64,000 nucleotides of DNA from Paracoccus laeviglucosivorans (GTDB lineage Bacteria; Pseudomonadota; Alphaproteobacteria; Rhodobacterales; Rhodobacteraceae), in NCBI RefSeq assembly GCF_900182695.1, contig NZ_FXTK01000002.1, positions 62,001-126,000 on the forward strand, written 5' to 3'. Below, in pieces: positions 25,912 through 34,502 of the stretch. Under the pieces are notes generated by a model. That model ran no database searches and was not told where the DNA came from. It saw only the letters and a list, made by a program, of their open reading frames with translations. The position numbers and the translations under genes are program-made. How positions within the stretch are numbered: the stretch's first letter is position 1; every line of letters begins with the position of its first letter.

Positions 25912-26722
25912 AAGCGGGGCTCCATTTCAGGGCGCGGCGGTCCAGCGCACGGGTCAGCGTATCGGCCAGCTTGCCAAGCGCCGCGTAAAGCAGGATCGAC
26001 AGCACCACCACGTCAAGGATCATGAATTCCCGCGCCTGCATCGCCATGTAGCCCAGACCGGACGAAGCCGAGAGCGTTTCGGCCACGATCAGCGTCAGCC
26101 ACATGATGCCGAGGCCATAGCGCAGGCCGACAAAGATCGAGGGCAGCGCGCCGGGCAACACGACGCGCCGGAACAGCTCACGCGATGTCATGCCGTAAGC
26201 GCGGCCCATCTCGATCAGTTGCGAATCCACATTACGAATACCGTGCAACGTGTTCAGATAGATCGGGAAAAATACTCCAAGCGCCACAAGAAACAGCTTG
26301 GCCCCCTCTCCGATGCCGAACCACAGGATCACCAGCGGGATCAGCGCCAGATGCGGGATGTTGCGGATCATCTGCAAGGTGGTGTCGGTCAACGTTTCGC
26401 TGATGCGCGACACGCCGTTGGCCACGCCAAGCGCAAAACCGATGCCGCCGCCGATGACCAGCCCGGCCAGCGCACGCGCCGCCGACACGCCCAGATGGGT
26501 GAACAGCTCGCCCGACAGCGTCATCCGCACGGCGGTCGCAAAGATGGTCGAAGGGCGCGGCATCACCGTATCGGCCACAAGCCCGGTCGCGCCCGCGATT
26601 TCCCACAGCATCAGAATGGCAGCGGGCACCGCATAGGGCAGCAGGGCATGTCGGCCCGGCAGGCTGGGGCGCCAGCCGGGGCTGCGGCTGCGCGCGGGGC
26701 TGAGGGTTTCGATCACGCTCAT
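25898..26722 (-). CDS. ssuC: Sulfonate ABC transporter permease
   Basis: 274 residues, six helices. LMLWEIAGATGLVADTVMPRP at the N-terminus and the EAA loop EMGRAYGMTSRELFRRVVLP identify a SsuC/TauC permease; the end has LGYMAMQAREFMILDVVVLS. It forms the channel of the sulfonate importer. It lies 13 bases after ssuA and overlaps ssuB. Confidence 0.91.
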   Translation of the reverse strand: MSVIETLSPARSRSPGWRPSLPGRHALLPYAVPAAILMLWEIAGATGLVADTVMPRPSTIFATAVRMTLSGELFTHLGVSAARALAGLVIGGGIGFALGVANGVSRISETLTDTTLQMIRNIPHLALIPLVILWFGIGEGAKLFLVALGVFFPIYLNTLHGIRNVDSQLIEMGRAYGMTSRELFRRVVLPGALPSIFVGLRYGLGIMWLTLIVAETLSASSGLGYMAMQAREFMILDVVVLSILLYAALGKLADTLTRALDRRALKWSPAYAGR

Positions 26723-26735
26723 CGGCTATCCTTTC

Positions 26736-27701
26736 TCAGCTTGCGGTTTCGGGGGTCCACACCACCGAAGCGATGTCAACTTCACGCGGGATGATCTTGA
26801 GCTTGTAGAATTGATCCGCCACGCCCTGTTCATAGGTGATGTGCTTGGGTTCGACGAAGCCCAGCAGTCCAAGATCCGAGCCGTTGCGCGTCAGGAAGCG
26901 GGTCATGATGCTTTCGCTTAGCCCGGTCTCCTTGGCGAATATCTTGCCGGTGTCGGTCAGGTTCGCTTGTCCACGCTTGCCGACATCGGCCACCACCTCG
27001 ACCGCGCGGCGCACGATCTCGGGATGTTCCTTGGTGTAATCGGCATTGGCGGAATAGAAGTTGTAATCCGGCTCCAGCCCCTCGGTCGTGCGCAGCACGC
27101 GGGTATTGGGACGTTCCTGCGCCATCGCGAAGTAAGGATCCCAGATGGTCCACGCGCCGATCGCACCTGCATCGAAGGCTGCGATGGCATCTGGCGGGGC
27201 AAGATCCTGTGGCTTGATGTCGTCCAGCGTCAGACCGGCTGCGGCAAGGATCTTGATCGTCGCGTAATGCGCCGAGCTGCCGCGTTTGAAGGCGATGGTC
27301 TGGCCCTTCAGATCGTCGACGGTCTGGATGGGTGAATCCTTTGGGACCAGGATCGCATGGCCTTCATGCGATCCTTGCGCCGCGCCGACGAAAAGCAGGT
27401 TGCCCCGCGCTGCATGGGCGAAAATCGGCGGGACGTTGCCGGTATAGCCGAAGTCCAGCGCGTTGGCCGACATCGCCTCCAGCAAAGGCGGCCCCGAGGT
27501 GAATTCGGACCAGCTGACGCGGATGCCCTGATCGGCAAAGGCTTTTTCGAACGCGCCTTCGCCCTTGACCAGCCCCAGCAGGCCGCCCTTTTGCCAGCCG
27601 ACACGCAATTCCCGTGCAGGCGCGGCGCGCAGGATGGTGGGCGCGGCCAACGCGGCCATGCCCATGGCCAAGGCACTGCGGCGCGAGAGTTTGATGCTCA
27701 T
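26736..27701 (-). CDS. ssuA: Aliphatic sulfonate-binding protein
   Basis: 321 residues. A signal peptide (residues 1-27) contains SRRSALAMG, possibly a twin-arginine signal, and ends APTILRA-AP. The mature part has the SsuA fold: LRVGWQKGGLLGLVKGEGAF, FTSGPPLLEAMSANALDFGY, AFKRGSSAHYATIKILAAAG and WTIWDPYFAMAQ. It delivers sulfonates to SsuC/SsuB. ssuE lies 13 bases before it. Confidence 0.91.
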   Translation of the reverse strand: MSIKLSRRSALAMGMAALAAPTILRAAPARELRVGWQKGGLLGLVKGEGAFEKAFADQGIRVSWSEFTSGPPLLEAMSANALDFGYTGNVPPIFAHAARGNLLFVGAAQGSHEGHAILVPKDSPIQTVDDLKGQTIAFKRGSSAHYATIKILAAAGLTLDDIKPQDLAPPDAIAAFDAGAIGAWTIWDPYFAMAQERPNTRVLRTTEGLEPDYNFYSANADYTKEHPEIVRRAVEVVADVGKRGQANLTDTGKIFAKETGLSESIMTRFLTRNGSDLGLLGFVEPKHITYEQGVADQFYKLKIIPREVDIASVVWTPETAS

Positions 27702-27714
27702 GGCGTAATTCCTT

Positions 27715-28299
27715 TCAAAGCGCAGTCAGCGCAGCTACCGGGATGACCGGCGTATCGGCTTTTGAACGAGCGGGAAGGAAGGGCGCGAACTGATCGACGG
27801 CGCGGCTTAGCCGGGCACGCGCAGCCTCGTCCGCCAGTTTGCCGCCCACGAATTCGCGATCCGAGGCATAGATGCCTGTTCCCAGCGACTGCGCCTCGAA
27901 AAAAGCGAAAAGCGGGCGCAGCTGATGTTCGATCACCAGCGCATGACGGTCGCCGCCGCCGCAAGCTGCAAGCAGGATGGGTTTCGCTTGCAGCATCCCC
28001 GGATCAAGCAGGTCAAAGACATGCTTGAACAAGCCGGAATAGCTGCCCTTGTGAACGGGACTTGCGATGACAAGCGCATCTGCGGCAATCATGGAATTGA
28101 CCAGCTCGCGCGCCTGCGGCTCCAGATCCCCCAGTTGGCGGGCTAGCCCGAGTGACGGGCCGATTTCGCCCAGATCAAAGACGCTGCCCACGACGTCGAA
28201 GCGTTCGCTTGCCAGTTCGACGGCGGTTTCAACAACCGAGCGGGTCCGTGAAGGCACGGAAAAGCTGCCGGCAAAGCCGACGATGTTCAGGGTGGTCAT
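27715..28299 (-). CDS. ssuE: NADPH-dependent FMN reductase of the sulfonate pathway
   Basis: 194 residues with a flavodoxin-like fold: FAGSFSVPSRTRSVVETAVE forms the FMN phosphate loop, ALVIASPVHKGSYSGLFKHV is the conserved flavin contact and KPILLAACGGGDRHALVIEH follows. It supplies reduced FMN to SsuD. It sits in the operon between the FAD protein and ssuA. Confidence 0.9.
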   Translation of the reverse strand: MTTLNIVGFAGSFSVPSRTRSVVETAVELASERFDVVGSVFDLGEIGPSLGLARQLGDLEPQARELVNSMIAADALVIASPVHKGSYSGLFKHVFDLLDPGMLQAKPILLAACGGGDRHALVIEHQLRPLFAFFEAQSLGTGIYASDREFVGGKLADEAARARLSRAVDQFAPFLPARSKADTPVIPVAALTAL

Positions 28300-28337
28300 G
28301 GTAAACTCCCGGTAATTCTGTCCTTTTGCCCGACGGG

Positions 28338-29801
28338 TCAGGCGTGGTCGGAAATGTTGTCGGACAAGGCGCGCAGCGACACGGCGCCGACACAGCGTGC
28401 AGCAATGTCACGCGCCAGATTGCATGCATGGGCCGCACATTCCGGCGCACCGACAAGTTCGCCCACATGGCCACGCGCCAGCGGCCCCGCGACCAGCACC
28501 CGGTCGCTTTCGTGACCCTGCGCATCCAGCGCCACGCAATCCGCGACCGTCGCGATGCCCATGCCCAGCGGGTCGGGGGATATCAGCCCCATACGCGCCA
28601 AGGCAGCCAATGCGGGATTTGCGTCGATACATCGGCCGTGGGCGGGGCCGGTCGTGACGATGATGCGGTCGAAGCTGCGCTGACGCAGCGATTCGCTACC
28701 ACGCACGCGCCATGTCACCTCGACCGCGCCGTCGCGAGGTATAGCCAAGACCAGATGCCCCGCAACATAATCCAGATGCCCGGTTTCGATCAGACGGATC
28801 TGCACCGCTTCCAGCTGCGGAGCGATACGATAGCGGTGAACATCCCAGAACGTGCGCAGATGCCGCAGCAGGCGGGCCTGCGCATCGCCGTCCAGCGCAG
28901 TCCATATTTGCTGCCCCTGCGCACGCAGGCGGTGCAGAACGGCATGCCATGTCTGGCCACGGGCCTGATCTTCGGCAATCGCGCGGCGTACGCGGCACAG
29001 CAGGTCCGACACTTTGCCGGCAGGCGGCTGGGTGAAATCGACCTGACAGTCCTGCGTGACCATGCCGTGACCACGCGACCGCAACCCGTGCCGCGAGATG
29101 CAGGTGATCTGCCCAGCAAATCCCTGCCGTTCCAATGTCGCGATGACATCGGCCGAGGTCAGCGCAGCGCCCATGATCAGCACACGGTCATGCGGATCGA
29201 TCCCGGCAAGCAGCGCCGGATCATAGGGATCGGCAACCAGATGCCGGGAACCCGCCAGCCCTGCGATCACCTTGGGCAAGGCGGGGGCCGGATGCCCCGT
29301 GGCCAGAACAAGCTGATCGGCACGGATGCGGCTTTCGTCCGAAAGGATTAGCAGCAGCGTGCCGTCGGCCAGACGCTCAATATCGCTGACACGCGCCCGG
29401 ATATGACGCACGGCACCCGATTGCAGATACGGCGACAGACGGTCCGCGACATAGGCGCCAAAGACCTCGCGGCGGGGGAACACGTCGCCCGATGCGGTGG
29501 GTGCATCGGTATCTGGCTTGATCTTGCCTGTCGCCTCGGCCTTTGCCAGCCATTCCACGAAATCCGCGCGGTTGTCCGGGTCTATCGTCATGCGATGGGC
29601 CGGGACGTTGATGCGGTGCGTGGGCTCATTGGTCGAATAGGCAAGGCCGCGGCCCAGTTCCGCCCGAGGCTCGACCACGGTGACGCTGGCCGGAACCTGC
29701 ATACGCGCAAGCTGCCACGCGACGGTTGCGCCGCTGACGCCGCCACCGATCACGACAACACGCAATCGGGCGGCAAGAGGTGGCGTGGGCATTTGGTTCA
29801 T
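28338..29801 (-). CDS. FAD/NAD(P)-binding protein (HpyO-like) in the ssu operon
   Basis: 487 residues. An FAD dinucleotide fold opens with RVVVIGGGVSGATVAWQLAR (residues 13-32), then VEPRAELGRGLAYSTNEPTH. An NAD-type site is seen further on (LATGHPAPALPKV, VLIMGAALTSADVIATLERQ). It resembles the FAD-NAD(P)-binding family that includes the HpyO-type urate hydroxylase and YdhS-like proteins. It starts 4 bases after ssuD ends and is followed by ssuE, so it is an operon member, which is unusual for ssu. It could oxidise a sulfonate-derived product or supply electrons; no substrate can be deduced. Confidence 0.82.
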   Translation of the reverse strand: MNQMPTPPLAARLRVVVIGGGVSGATVAWQLARMQVPASVTVVEPRAELGRGLAYSTNEPTHRINVPAHRMTIDPDNRADFVEWLAKAEATGKIKPDTDAPTASGDVFPRREVFGAYVADRLSPYLQSGAVRHIRARVSDIERLADGTLLLILSDESRIRADQLVLATGHPAPALPKVIAGLAGSRHLVADPYDPALLAGIDPHDRVLIMGAALTSADVIATLERQGFAGQITCISRHGLRSRGHGMVTQDCQVDFTQPPAGKVSDLLCRVRRAIAEDQARGQTWHAVLHRLRAQGQQIWTALDGDAQARLLRHLRTFWDVHRYRIAPQLEAVQIRLIETGHLDYVAGHLVLAIPRDGAVEVTWRVRGSESLRQRSFDRIIVTTGPAHGRCIDANPALAALARMGLISPDPLGMGIATVADCVALDAQGHESDRVLVAGPLARGHVGELVGAPECAAHACNLARDIAARCVGAVSLRALSDNISDHA

Positions 29802-29805
29802 CGGC

Positions 29806-30993
29806 TCAGCCCCCGGTCACCAGCACGGGACGGGGCGCGGCGGCGGGCCGGTAGTCATTGCCGACAGTTTCGCCGAACGGGCCCATATTCGCGGCAAGGC
29901 TGGCCTGCGGCAGCGGATTTTCCAGCGGCAACAGCGGCATCACGCGCTCGCCGAAACTATAGGCTTCCTCAAGATGCGGATAACCGGACAGAATGAAGGT
30001 ATCGATACCCACGCGGCGATATTCATCAATCCGTTCGGCCACCGTGGCCGCGTCGCCCACAAGCGCCGTCCCGGCCCCGCCACGGACCAGCCCCACGCCC
30101 GCCCAAAGGTTCGGGCTGATTTCCAGCTTGTCACGCCGCCCGCCATGCAGTTCCGCCATGCGCCGCTGCCCGACCGAGTCCATGCGTGCAAACGTCGCCT
30201 GCGCCTTGGCGATGGTTTCGTCGTCAAGCTTGCTGATCAGACGTTCCGCCGCATCCCATGCCTCGGCATTGGTATCGCGCACGATGACGTGCAGACGGAT
30301 GCCGAAGCTGACATCGCGCCCTTCGGCCTCGGCCAGGCGGCGTACGCCTTCGATCTTGTCGCGGACCTGCGCGGGCGGCTCACCCCAGGTCAGGTATTTA
30401 TCGACCTGCTTTGCCGCCACGACGTTGGCTGCGTCCGATGAGCCGCCAAAGAACAGCGGCGGACCGGATTTCTGCAAAGGCGCGAACAGCAGTTTGCCAT
30501 CGTCGATCTTGAAATGTTTGCTGGCGTAATTGACCGTTTCTCCGGCCAGCAGCGCCTTGTAGATGTCCAGAAATTCGCGCGTGACCTCATAGCGTTCGGC
30601 ATGGTTCAGGTGAATGCCGTCGCCCGCGTTTTCGACCGGATCGCCGCCCGTCACCACGTTGATCAGCACGCGCCCGCCCGACAGCCGGTCCAGCGTTGCC
30701 GTCATGCGCGCCGCCAGCGTCGGAGATTGCAGCCCCGGCCGCACCGCCACTAGAAACCGCAGCTTTTCGGTTTGCGACGCCAGCGCGGCAGCGACAATCC
30801 AGCTATCTTCGCAGCTACGACCAGTGGGCAGCAAGACCCCATAGTAACCCAGCGAATCCGCCGCCTGCGCGATCTGACGCAGATAGGGCAGGTTTACCGC
30901 CCGTCCCCCTTCAGATGTGCCCAGATAGCGGGCATCGCCATGCGTCGGCAGAAACCAAAGAACCTTGATCTGGTCTGGGATAGGGAGGGTCAT
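29806..30993 (-). CDS. ssuD: FMNH2-dependent alkanesulfonate monooxygenase
   Basis: 395 residues of the bacterial-luciferase-like TIM-barrel family. [20 protein letters not shown] near the N-terminus, [32 protein letters not shown] and [17 protein letters not shown] are SsuD hallmarks. It desulfonates alkanesulfonates to aldehydes and sulfite with FMNH2 from SsuE. ATG 30993 has AGGAAAGGA upstream; the open frame goes on to 31047 without family likeness. First gene of the operon. Confidence 0.92.
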   Translation of the reverse strand: MTLPIPDQIKVLWFLPTHGDARYLGTSEGGRAVNLPYLRQIAQAADSLGYYGVLLPTGRSCEDSWIVAAALASQTEKLRFLVAVRPGLQSPTLAARMTATLDRLSGGRVLINVVTGGDPVENAGDGIHLNHAERYEVTREFLDIYKALLAGETVNYASKHFKIDDGKLLFAPLQKSGPPLFFGGSSDAANVVAAKQVDKYLTWGEPPAQVRDKIEGVRRLAEAEGRDVSFGIRLHVIVRDTNAEAWDAAERLISKLDDETIAKAQATFARMDSVGQRRMAELHGGRRDKLEISPNLWAGVGLVRGGAGTALVGDAATVAERIDEYRRVGIDTFILSGYPHLEEAYSFGERVMPLLPLENPLPQASLAANMGPFGETVGNDYRPAAAPRPVLVTGG

Positions 30994-31260
30994 ATGACGG
31001 TCCTTTCCTGATTTGGACCATGGCGCACAGCCACGGTGATTCATCAAGGCAAGAATACATCAAAAGACGACCGAGTATATAGTGATTCTGGCCAGCAGGT
31101 ATGTGAGGGGGTGATTGCGACCCGCCGCGGCAGGCTTAAAACCCGGCTATTGCACAGATTTTCGGCAGGAATATTTGTCTATAACTTCATAGATATAATT
31201 CGCGTATCACGCTGTTATTAATTCTTATTCACTTCAACCGCCCGTCGCGACCACCACGCA
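30994..31260. other. Non-coding AT-rich region upstream of ssuD
   Basis: This, with the adjoining terminator, is the longest gap of the window (322 bases between ssuD and the RTX gene). It is much richer in A+T than its surroundings, especially 31165-31235, and should carry the ssuD promoter and any sulfur-status control site. I cannot assign -35/-10 boxes or a CysB/SsuR-like operator with confidence. A 61-codon open frame (31036-31221, plus) has no ribosome site and looks accidental. Confidence 0.5.
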
Positions 31261-31294
31261 AAAAGGCACCGCCGATGTCAGACCGGCGGTGCCC
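31261..31294 (-). terminator. Rho-independent terminator of the RTX gene
   Basis: On the minus strand GGCACCGCCG (31294-31285), a 9-base loop and CGGCGGTGCC (31275-31266) form a 10-pair stem followed by five T (31265-31261). It lies 22 bases after the RTX stop codon. Confidence 0.92.
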
Positions 31295-31315
31295 TGTGGT
31301 GAAAATCTGAAAAGA

Positions 31316-32032
31316 TCAGATCAGGAAGTCGTTCGCGTCGATCTGCGACAGTTGCACATTGTTCAGCACGACCGTGGTATCCGCCGACAAGCTAAGAACC
31401 ACGTGATTGCCGACCTGCTTGGCGGTCGAGATCACGGCGTTCAGTTGCGCGCTGTTGAAGTCGTCCAGATGGATCCGGTCCTGACCATTGGTGAAATCAA
31501 GGATGGTATCGCGCCCGTCGCCGCGCTCGAATTCAAAGACATCCGCACCTGCGCCGCCGATCAGCAGATCGTTGCCTTTGTCGCCTTCAAGCCAGTCATT
31601 GCCTGCGCCACCCAGCAGCCAGTCATTGCCATCGCCGCCCTCCAGACTGTCATTGCCCGCACCGCCCAGCAGTGTGTCATTGCCCGAACCACCCTCAAGA
31701 TCGTCCTGACCCGCACCGCCAAGCAGGTAGTCGTTGCCGGAGCCGCCTTCCAATTCGTCGTTGCCCAGACCGCCATCCAAGCGATCGTCGCCTGCGCCGC
31801 CCTCAAGCTCGTCGTTGCCCGCACCGCCCAGCAGGGTGTCGTTGCCCAGACCACCCTCCAGATCGTCATTGCCGTCTCCGCCGATCAGCAGGTCGTTACC
31901 CGTGCCGCCATAAAGGCTGTCATGGCCGCCAAGGCCGAACAGCGTGTCATTGCCGCCACTGCCCGAAAGCCAGTCCGTGACGCTGGAGCCGACAAGGCGA
32001 TCTGCCGCATTCGTTCCAAGTTTGCGCACCAT
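31316..32032 (-). CDS. Small calcium-binding RTX-repeat protein
   Basis: 238 residues. After a 25-residue lead there are about 16 tandem Ca-binding nonapeptides of the GGxGxDxL type (GGNDTLFGL to GGAGADVFEF, about residues 26-168). A C-terminal region (FTNGQDRIHLDDF to ANDFLI) follows, of the kind that carries a type I secretion signal; there is no Sec signal peptide. No catalytic domain exists, so it is essentially a bare beta-roll. The start at 32032 is preferred over 32038 because AAGGA is 8 bases upstream. No type I exporter is adjacent. It is a secreted protein of unknown role. Confidence 0.85.
   Translation of the reverse strand: MVRKLGTNAADRLVGSSVTDWLSGSGGNDTLFGLGGHDSLYGGTGNDLLIGGDGNDDLEGGLGNDTLLGGAGNDELEGGAGDDRLDGGLGNDELEGGSGNDYLLGGAGQDDLEGGSGNDTLLGGAGNDSLEGGDGNDWLLGGAGNDWLEGDKGNDLLIGGAGADVFEFERGDGRDTILDFTNGQDRIHLDDFNSAQLNAVISTAKQVGNHVVLSLSADTTVVLNNVQLSQIDANDFLI
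31529..31957 (-). repeat. Tandem nonapeptide-coding repeats in the RTX gene
   Basis: About 16 degenerate 27-base units encode RTX nonapeptides. The DNA shows recurrent short blocks such as CAGATCGTC and CGTTGCC, and pairs of units alternate between LLGG and LEGG endings, giving a partial 54-base period. This suggests duplication of a two-unit module. Confidence 0.75.
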
Positions 32033-32191
32033 GGTCATCTTCCTTTTCGATGGGGCGGCACCCGTGCCACCATTGCGTGATTGGGAAGCCTTGCGGCCTC
32101 TGTGCGTCCGTCCAATGCCATAACGGTGCTGACGCCGATCTGATCCCGTTCGTCAGTGAATTGTCAGGCAAGGGGTCTTATAGAACCCGCC

Positions 32192-32509
32192 ATGACCCGG
32201 ATATTCGCCCCCACCCTTGCTGCCCTGCTGATCCTGCCCGTTGCGGCGGGCGGACAAGGTGCGCCCGGCGGCGATGCCGAACTGGCCCGCGATCTGGTCG
32301 CGCGGGGCGAGATCCTGCCCCTTGCCCGCGTGCTGGACTTGCTGGAAACTCAGCATCCCGGCCAGGTGGTCGAGGTCGAGCTGGAATATGAAGACGGCAT
32401 CCTTGTCTATGAAATCGACGTCGTGACCCCCGAAGGCCGGCTGATCGAGGTCGATATGGACGCCACAGATGGCAGGATCGTCGATATAGACGAAGAAGAC
32501 GAGGACTGA
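32192..32509 (+). CDS. PepSY-domain periplasmic protein
   Basis: 105 residues. A signal peptide (residues 1-20, FAPTLAALLILPVAAGGQG region) precedes one PepSY domain (residues 30-98) with the usual LDLLETQHPGQVVEVELEYE, YEIDVVTPEGRLIEVDMDA and GRIVDID. It ends in a strongly acidic tail (DEEDED). PepSY proteins bind or inhibit periplasmic partners such as peptidases or sensor domains. It precedes a two-component system, sharing the TGATG junction with the response regulator, so it may modulate the sensor kinase. The ATG at 32192 is chosen over a GTG at 32156 because it starts the signal peptide. Confidence 0.82.
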   Translation: MTRIFAPTLAALLILPVAAGGQGAPGGDAELARDLVARGEILPLARVLDLLETQHPGQVVEVELEYEDGILVYEIDVVTPEGRLIEVDMDATDGRIVDIDEEDED

Positions 32510-33171
32510 TGCGCGCCCTTGTGGTCGAAGATGACCCCCGCATCGCGGATGATCTGGACCGCGCGCTCAGCGCGTCGGGGTTCCGGGTCGAACGGCTGTC
32601 AGACGGCGAAAGCGCCTGGTTTCGCGGTGGCACGGAAAGCTATGATCTGATCGTGCTGGACCTGAACCTGCCGCGTCTGGACGGGCTGACCGTGCTGAAA
32701 CGCTGGCGGGCCGAGGGGTGCAATGCCCCTGTCCTGATCCTGACCGCACGCGGCGCTTGGACCGAACGGGTCGAGGGGATCGACGCGGGTGCCGACGACT
32801 ATCTGCCCAAGCCCTTTCGCATGGAGGAACTTATCGCCCGCGCCCGCGCACTGGTGCGCCGCGCGGGTGGGCATGGCGCGGCGCTGCAGCAATTCGGACG
32901 CCTGACCGTCGATCTGAACCGCATGAGCGCCAGTCTGGACGGCATCCCCGTGCCCGTCACGCCGCTTGAGTTTCGCCTTGTCGCCTATCTGGCGCTGAAC
33001 CGTGACCGCGTGGTCGCGCCCAGCGAATTGCTGGAACATCTTTACGGCGACGACGATTCCCGCGAAGCCAACGCGCTTGAGGCGCTGGTGGCACGGCTGC
33101 GGCGCAAACTTGGCCCCGGCGTCATCGCGACGCGGCGCGGCTTTGGCTATCATCTGGACGAACGGGCATGA
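32509..33171 (+). CDS. OmpR/PhoB-family response regulator (PhoP-like)
   Basis: 220 residues. Receiver domain with acidic pocket VVEDD, phosphoacceptor Asp51 (VLDLNLPRLDGL), Thr in LILTARG and Lys in YLPKPFRMEEL. A C-terminal winged helix (residues 125-218) ends RLRRKLGPGVIATRRGFGYHL. Coupled to the PepSY gene by TGATG and to the kinase by ATGA, so the three form an operon. The target genes are not known; the divergent RTX gene is a candidate by position only. Confidence 0.92.
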   Translation: MRALVVEDDPRIADDLDRALSASGFRVERLSDGESAWFRGGTESYDLIVLDLNLPRLDGLTVLKRWRAEGCNAPVLILTARGAWTERVEGIDAGADDYLPKPFRMEELIARARALVRRAGGHGAALQQFGRLTVDLNRMSASLDGIPVPVTPLEFRLVAYLALNRDRVVAPSELLEHLYGDDDSREANALEALVARLRRKLGPGVIATRRGFGYHLDERA

Positions 33172-34502
33172 AAAGCGGCTCGATCCGCTGGCGCATGATG
33201 CTGGCGGGGACGCTGGCCATCCTTGTGGCGCTGGCGCTGGCGGCGGGCGGGCTGGCGCTGCTGTTCGACCGCCACGTCGCCCGCATCGCCGAGGCGGAGC
33301 TGAAATCCCGCGCGCTGGCCGTGCTGGCGATGGTGGAACCCTCGGGGCCGGGCTTGCGGTCGGTGCCGCTTGATCCGCGCTATGATCAGGTTTTCTCGGG
33401 GCATTACTGGCAGTTGCGGCTGGGCGAACGGCTGGTGCAATCGCGTTCGCTGTGGGATCACACGCTGCCTTTGCCCGAACATGGCCCCGAAGCCGGACAG
33501 ACCCGGATGCAAACCCTGCCCGGCCCGCAGGGAGAGCCTTTGATCACGCTGGAACAAAGGCTGGTCGTGGGCAAGGGCGACGATGCCCTGCCCCTTCGGG
33601 TTCTGGTCGCGATGGATCGCACCCAGCTTGATCTGGCGCGGCGTGGCTTTACCGGCGATATGCTGCCGTGGCTGGGGCTTTTGGGGCTGCTGCTGCTGGC
33701 GGCATCCTATGTGCAGATCCGCGTGGGCCTTGGCCCCTTGGCGCAGGTGGGGGCGCGGGTCGCGGAACTGCGCACCGGCCTGCGCCCGCGTATCGGCAGC
33801 GACATGCCCTCGGAAGTCATCCCGCTAGCGACTGAAATCGACAAGCTGCTGGACGCCCGCGACCACGAACTGGCCCGCGCGCGCCACCGCGCCGCCGATC
33901 TGGCGCATGGGTTTAAGACCCCGCTTCAGGCGTTGATGGGCGATGCGGGCCAGTTGCGCGACAAGGGCGAGGCCGAGATCGCCCGCAGCGTTGAAGGCAT
34001 CGCCGCTGCCATGCGCCGCCACGTGGACCGCGAATTGGCCCGCGCCCGGATCCAGTCGGACCGCGCGGGCGCGGTGGCCGAACCCGCGCAGGTTCTGCAT
34101 AAGCTGATCGGCGTGCTGCGCCGCACCCCCTTGGGCAACATGATCGACTGGCAGGTGGATGCCGCGCCCGGCCTGCGCGCCCGCATCGACCCCGACGACC
34201 TGACCGAGGCGCTTGGCGCGCTGTTGGAAAACGCCATGCGCCATGCCCATGAAACCGTCAGCGCCCGCGTCTGGCAGGATGCCGCAACGCTGCATATCGC
34301 AATCCGCGATGACGGCCCCGGCGTTCCCGACGCGGACCTGACGCGCCTGACCCAGCGCGGCCTTAGCCTTGATCCGCAGGGCGAGGGTCAGGGCATCGGC
34401 CTTGCCGTGGTCGCCGGCGTGATCGAGGCGGCGCAGGGCAATCTGCGGATGCGCAACGCCCTTCCGGGGCTTGAGGTCACGCTGGAGCTGTCCCCCGCCT
34501 AA
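33168..34502 (+). CDS. Sensor histidine kinase (PhoQ-like HisKA)
   Basis: 444 residues. Two membrane helices (about 14-34 and 165-185) bracket a periplasmic sensor of about 130 residues. A HAMP-like stretch and a HisKA box DLAHGFKTPLQAL with His247 follow. The HxxKTPL form is closer to PhoQ than to the usual HELRTPL. The catalytic domain has the N box (GALLENAMRHAHE), DDGPGVPDADL and GEGQGIGLAVV. It pairs with the preceding regulator. Its stop overlaps the convergent lysR by four bases. Confidence 0.9.
   Translation: MKSGSIRWRMMLAGTLAILVALALAAGGLALLFDRHVARIAEAELKSRALAVLAMVEPSGPGLRSVPLDPRYDQVFSGHYWQLRLGERLVQSRSLWDHTLPLPEHGPEAGQTRMQTLPGPQGEPLITLEQRLVVGKGDDALPLRVLVAMDRTQLDLARRGFTGDMLPWLGLLGLLLLAASYVQIRVGLGPLAQVGARVAELRTGLRPRIGSDMPSEVIPLATEIDKLLDARDHELARARHRAADLAHGFKTPLQALMGDAGQLRDKGEAEIARSVEGIAAAMRRHVDRELARARIQSDRAGAVAEPAQVLHKLIGVLRRTPLGNMIDWQVDAAPGLRARIDPDDLTEALGALLENAMRHAHETVSARVWQDAATLHIAIRDDGPGVPDADLTRLTQRGLSLDPQGEGQGIGLAVVAGVIEAAQGNLRMRNALPGLEVTLELSPA

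Noticed and set aside
31181..31195. ATAACTTCATAGATA resembles half of a loxP recombination site.
   Set aside because: No inverted second arm with an 8-base spacer is present and no recombinase gene is near; it is an AT-rich promoter region.
31036..31221. A 61-codon open frame on the plus strand upstream of ssuD.
   Set aside because: No ribosome site, unusual composition with no recognisable domain, and it lies across the likely ssuD promoter.
31529..31957. Regularly spaced short repeats that might suggest a CRISPR array.
   Set aside because: Period is 27 and 54 bases without unique spacers, and translation gives RTX nonapeptides.
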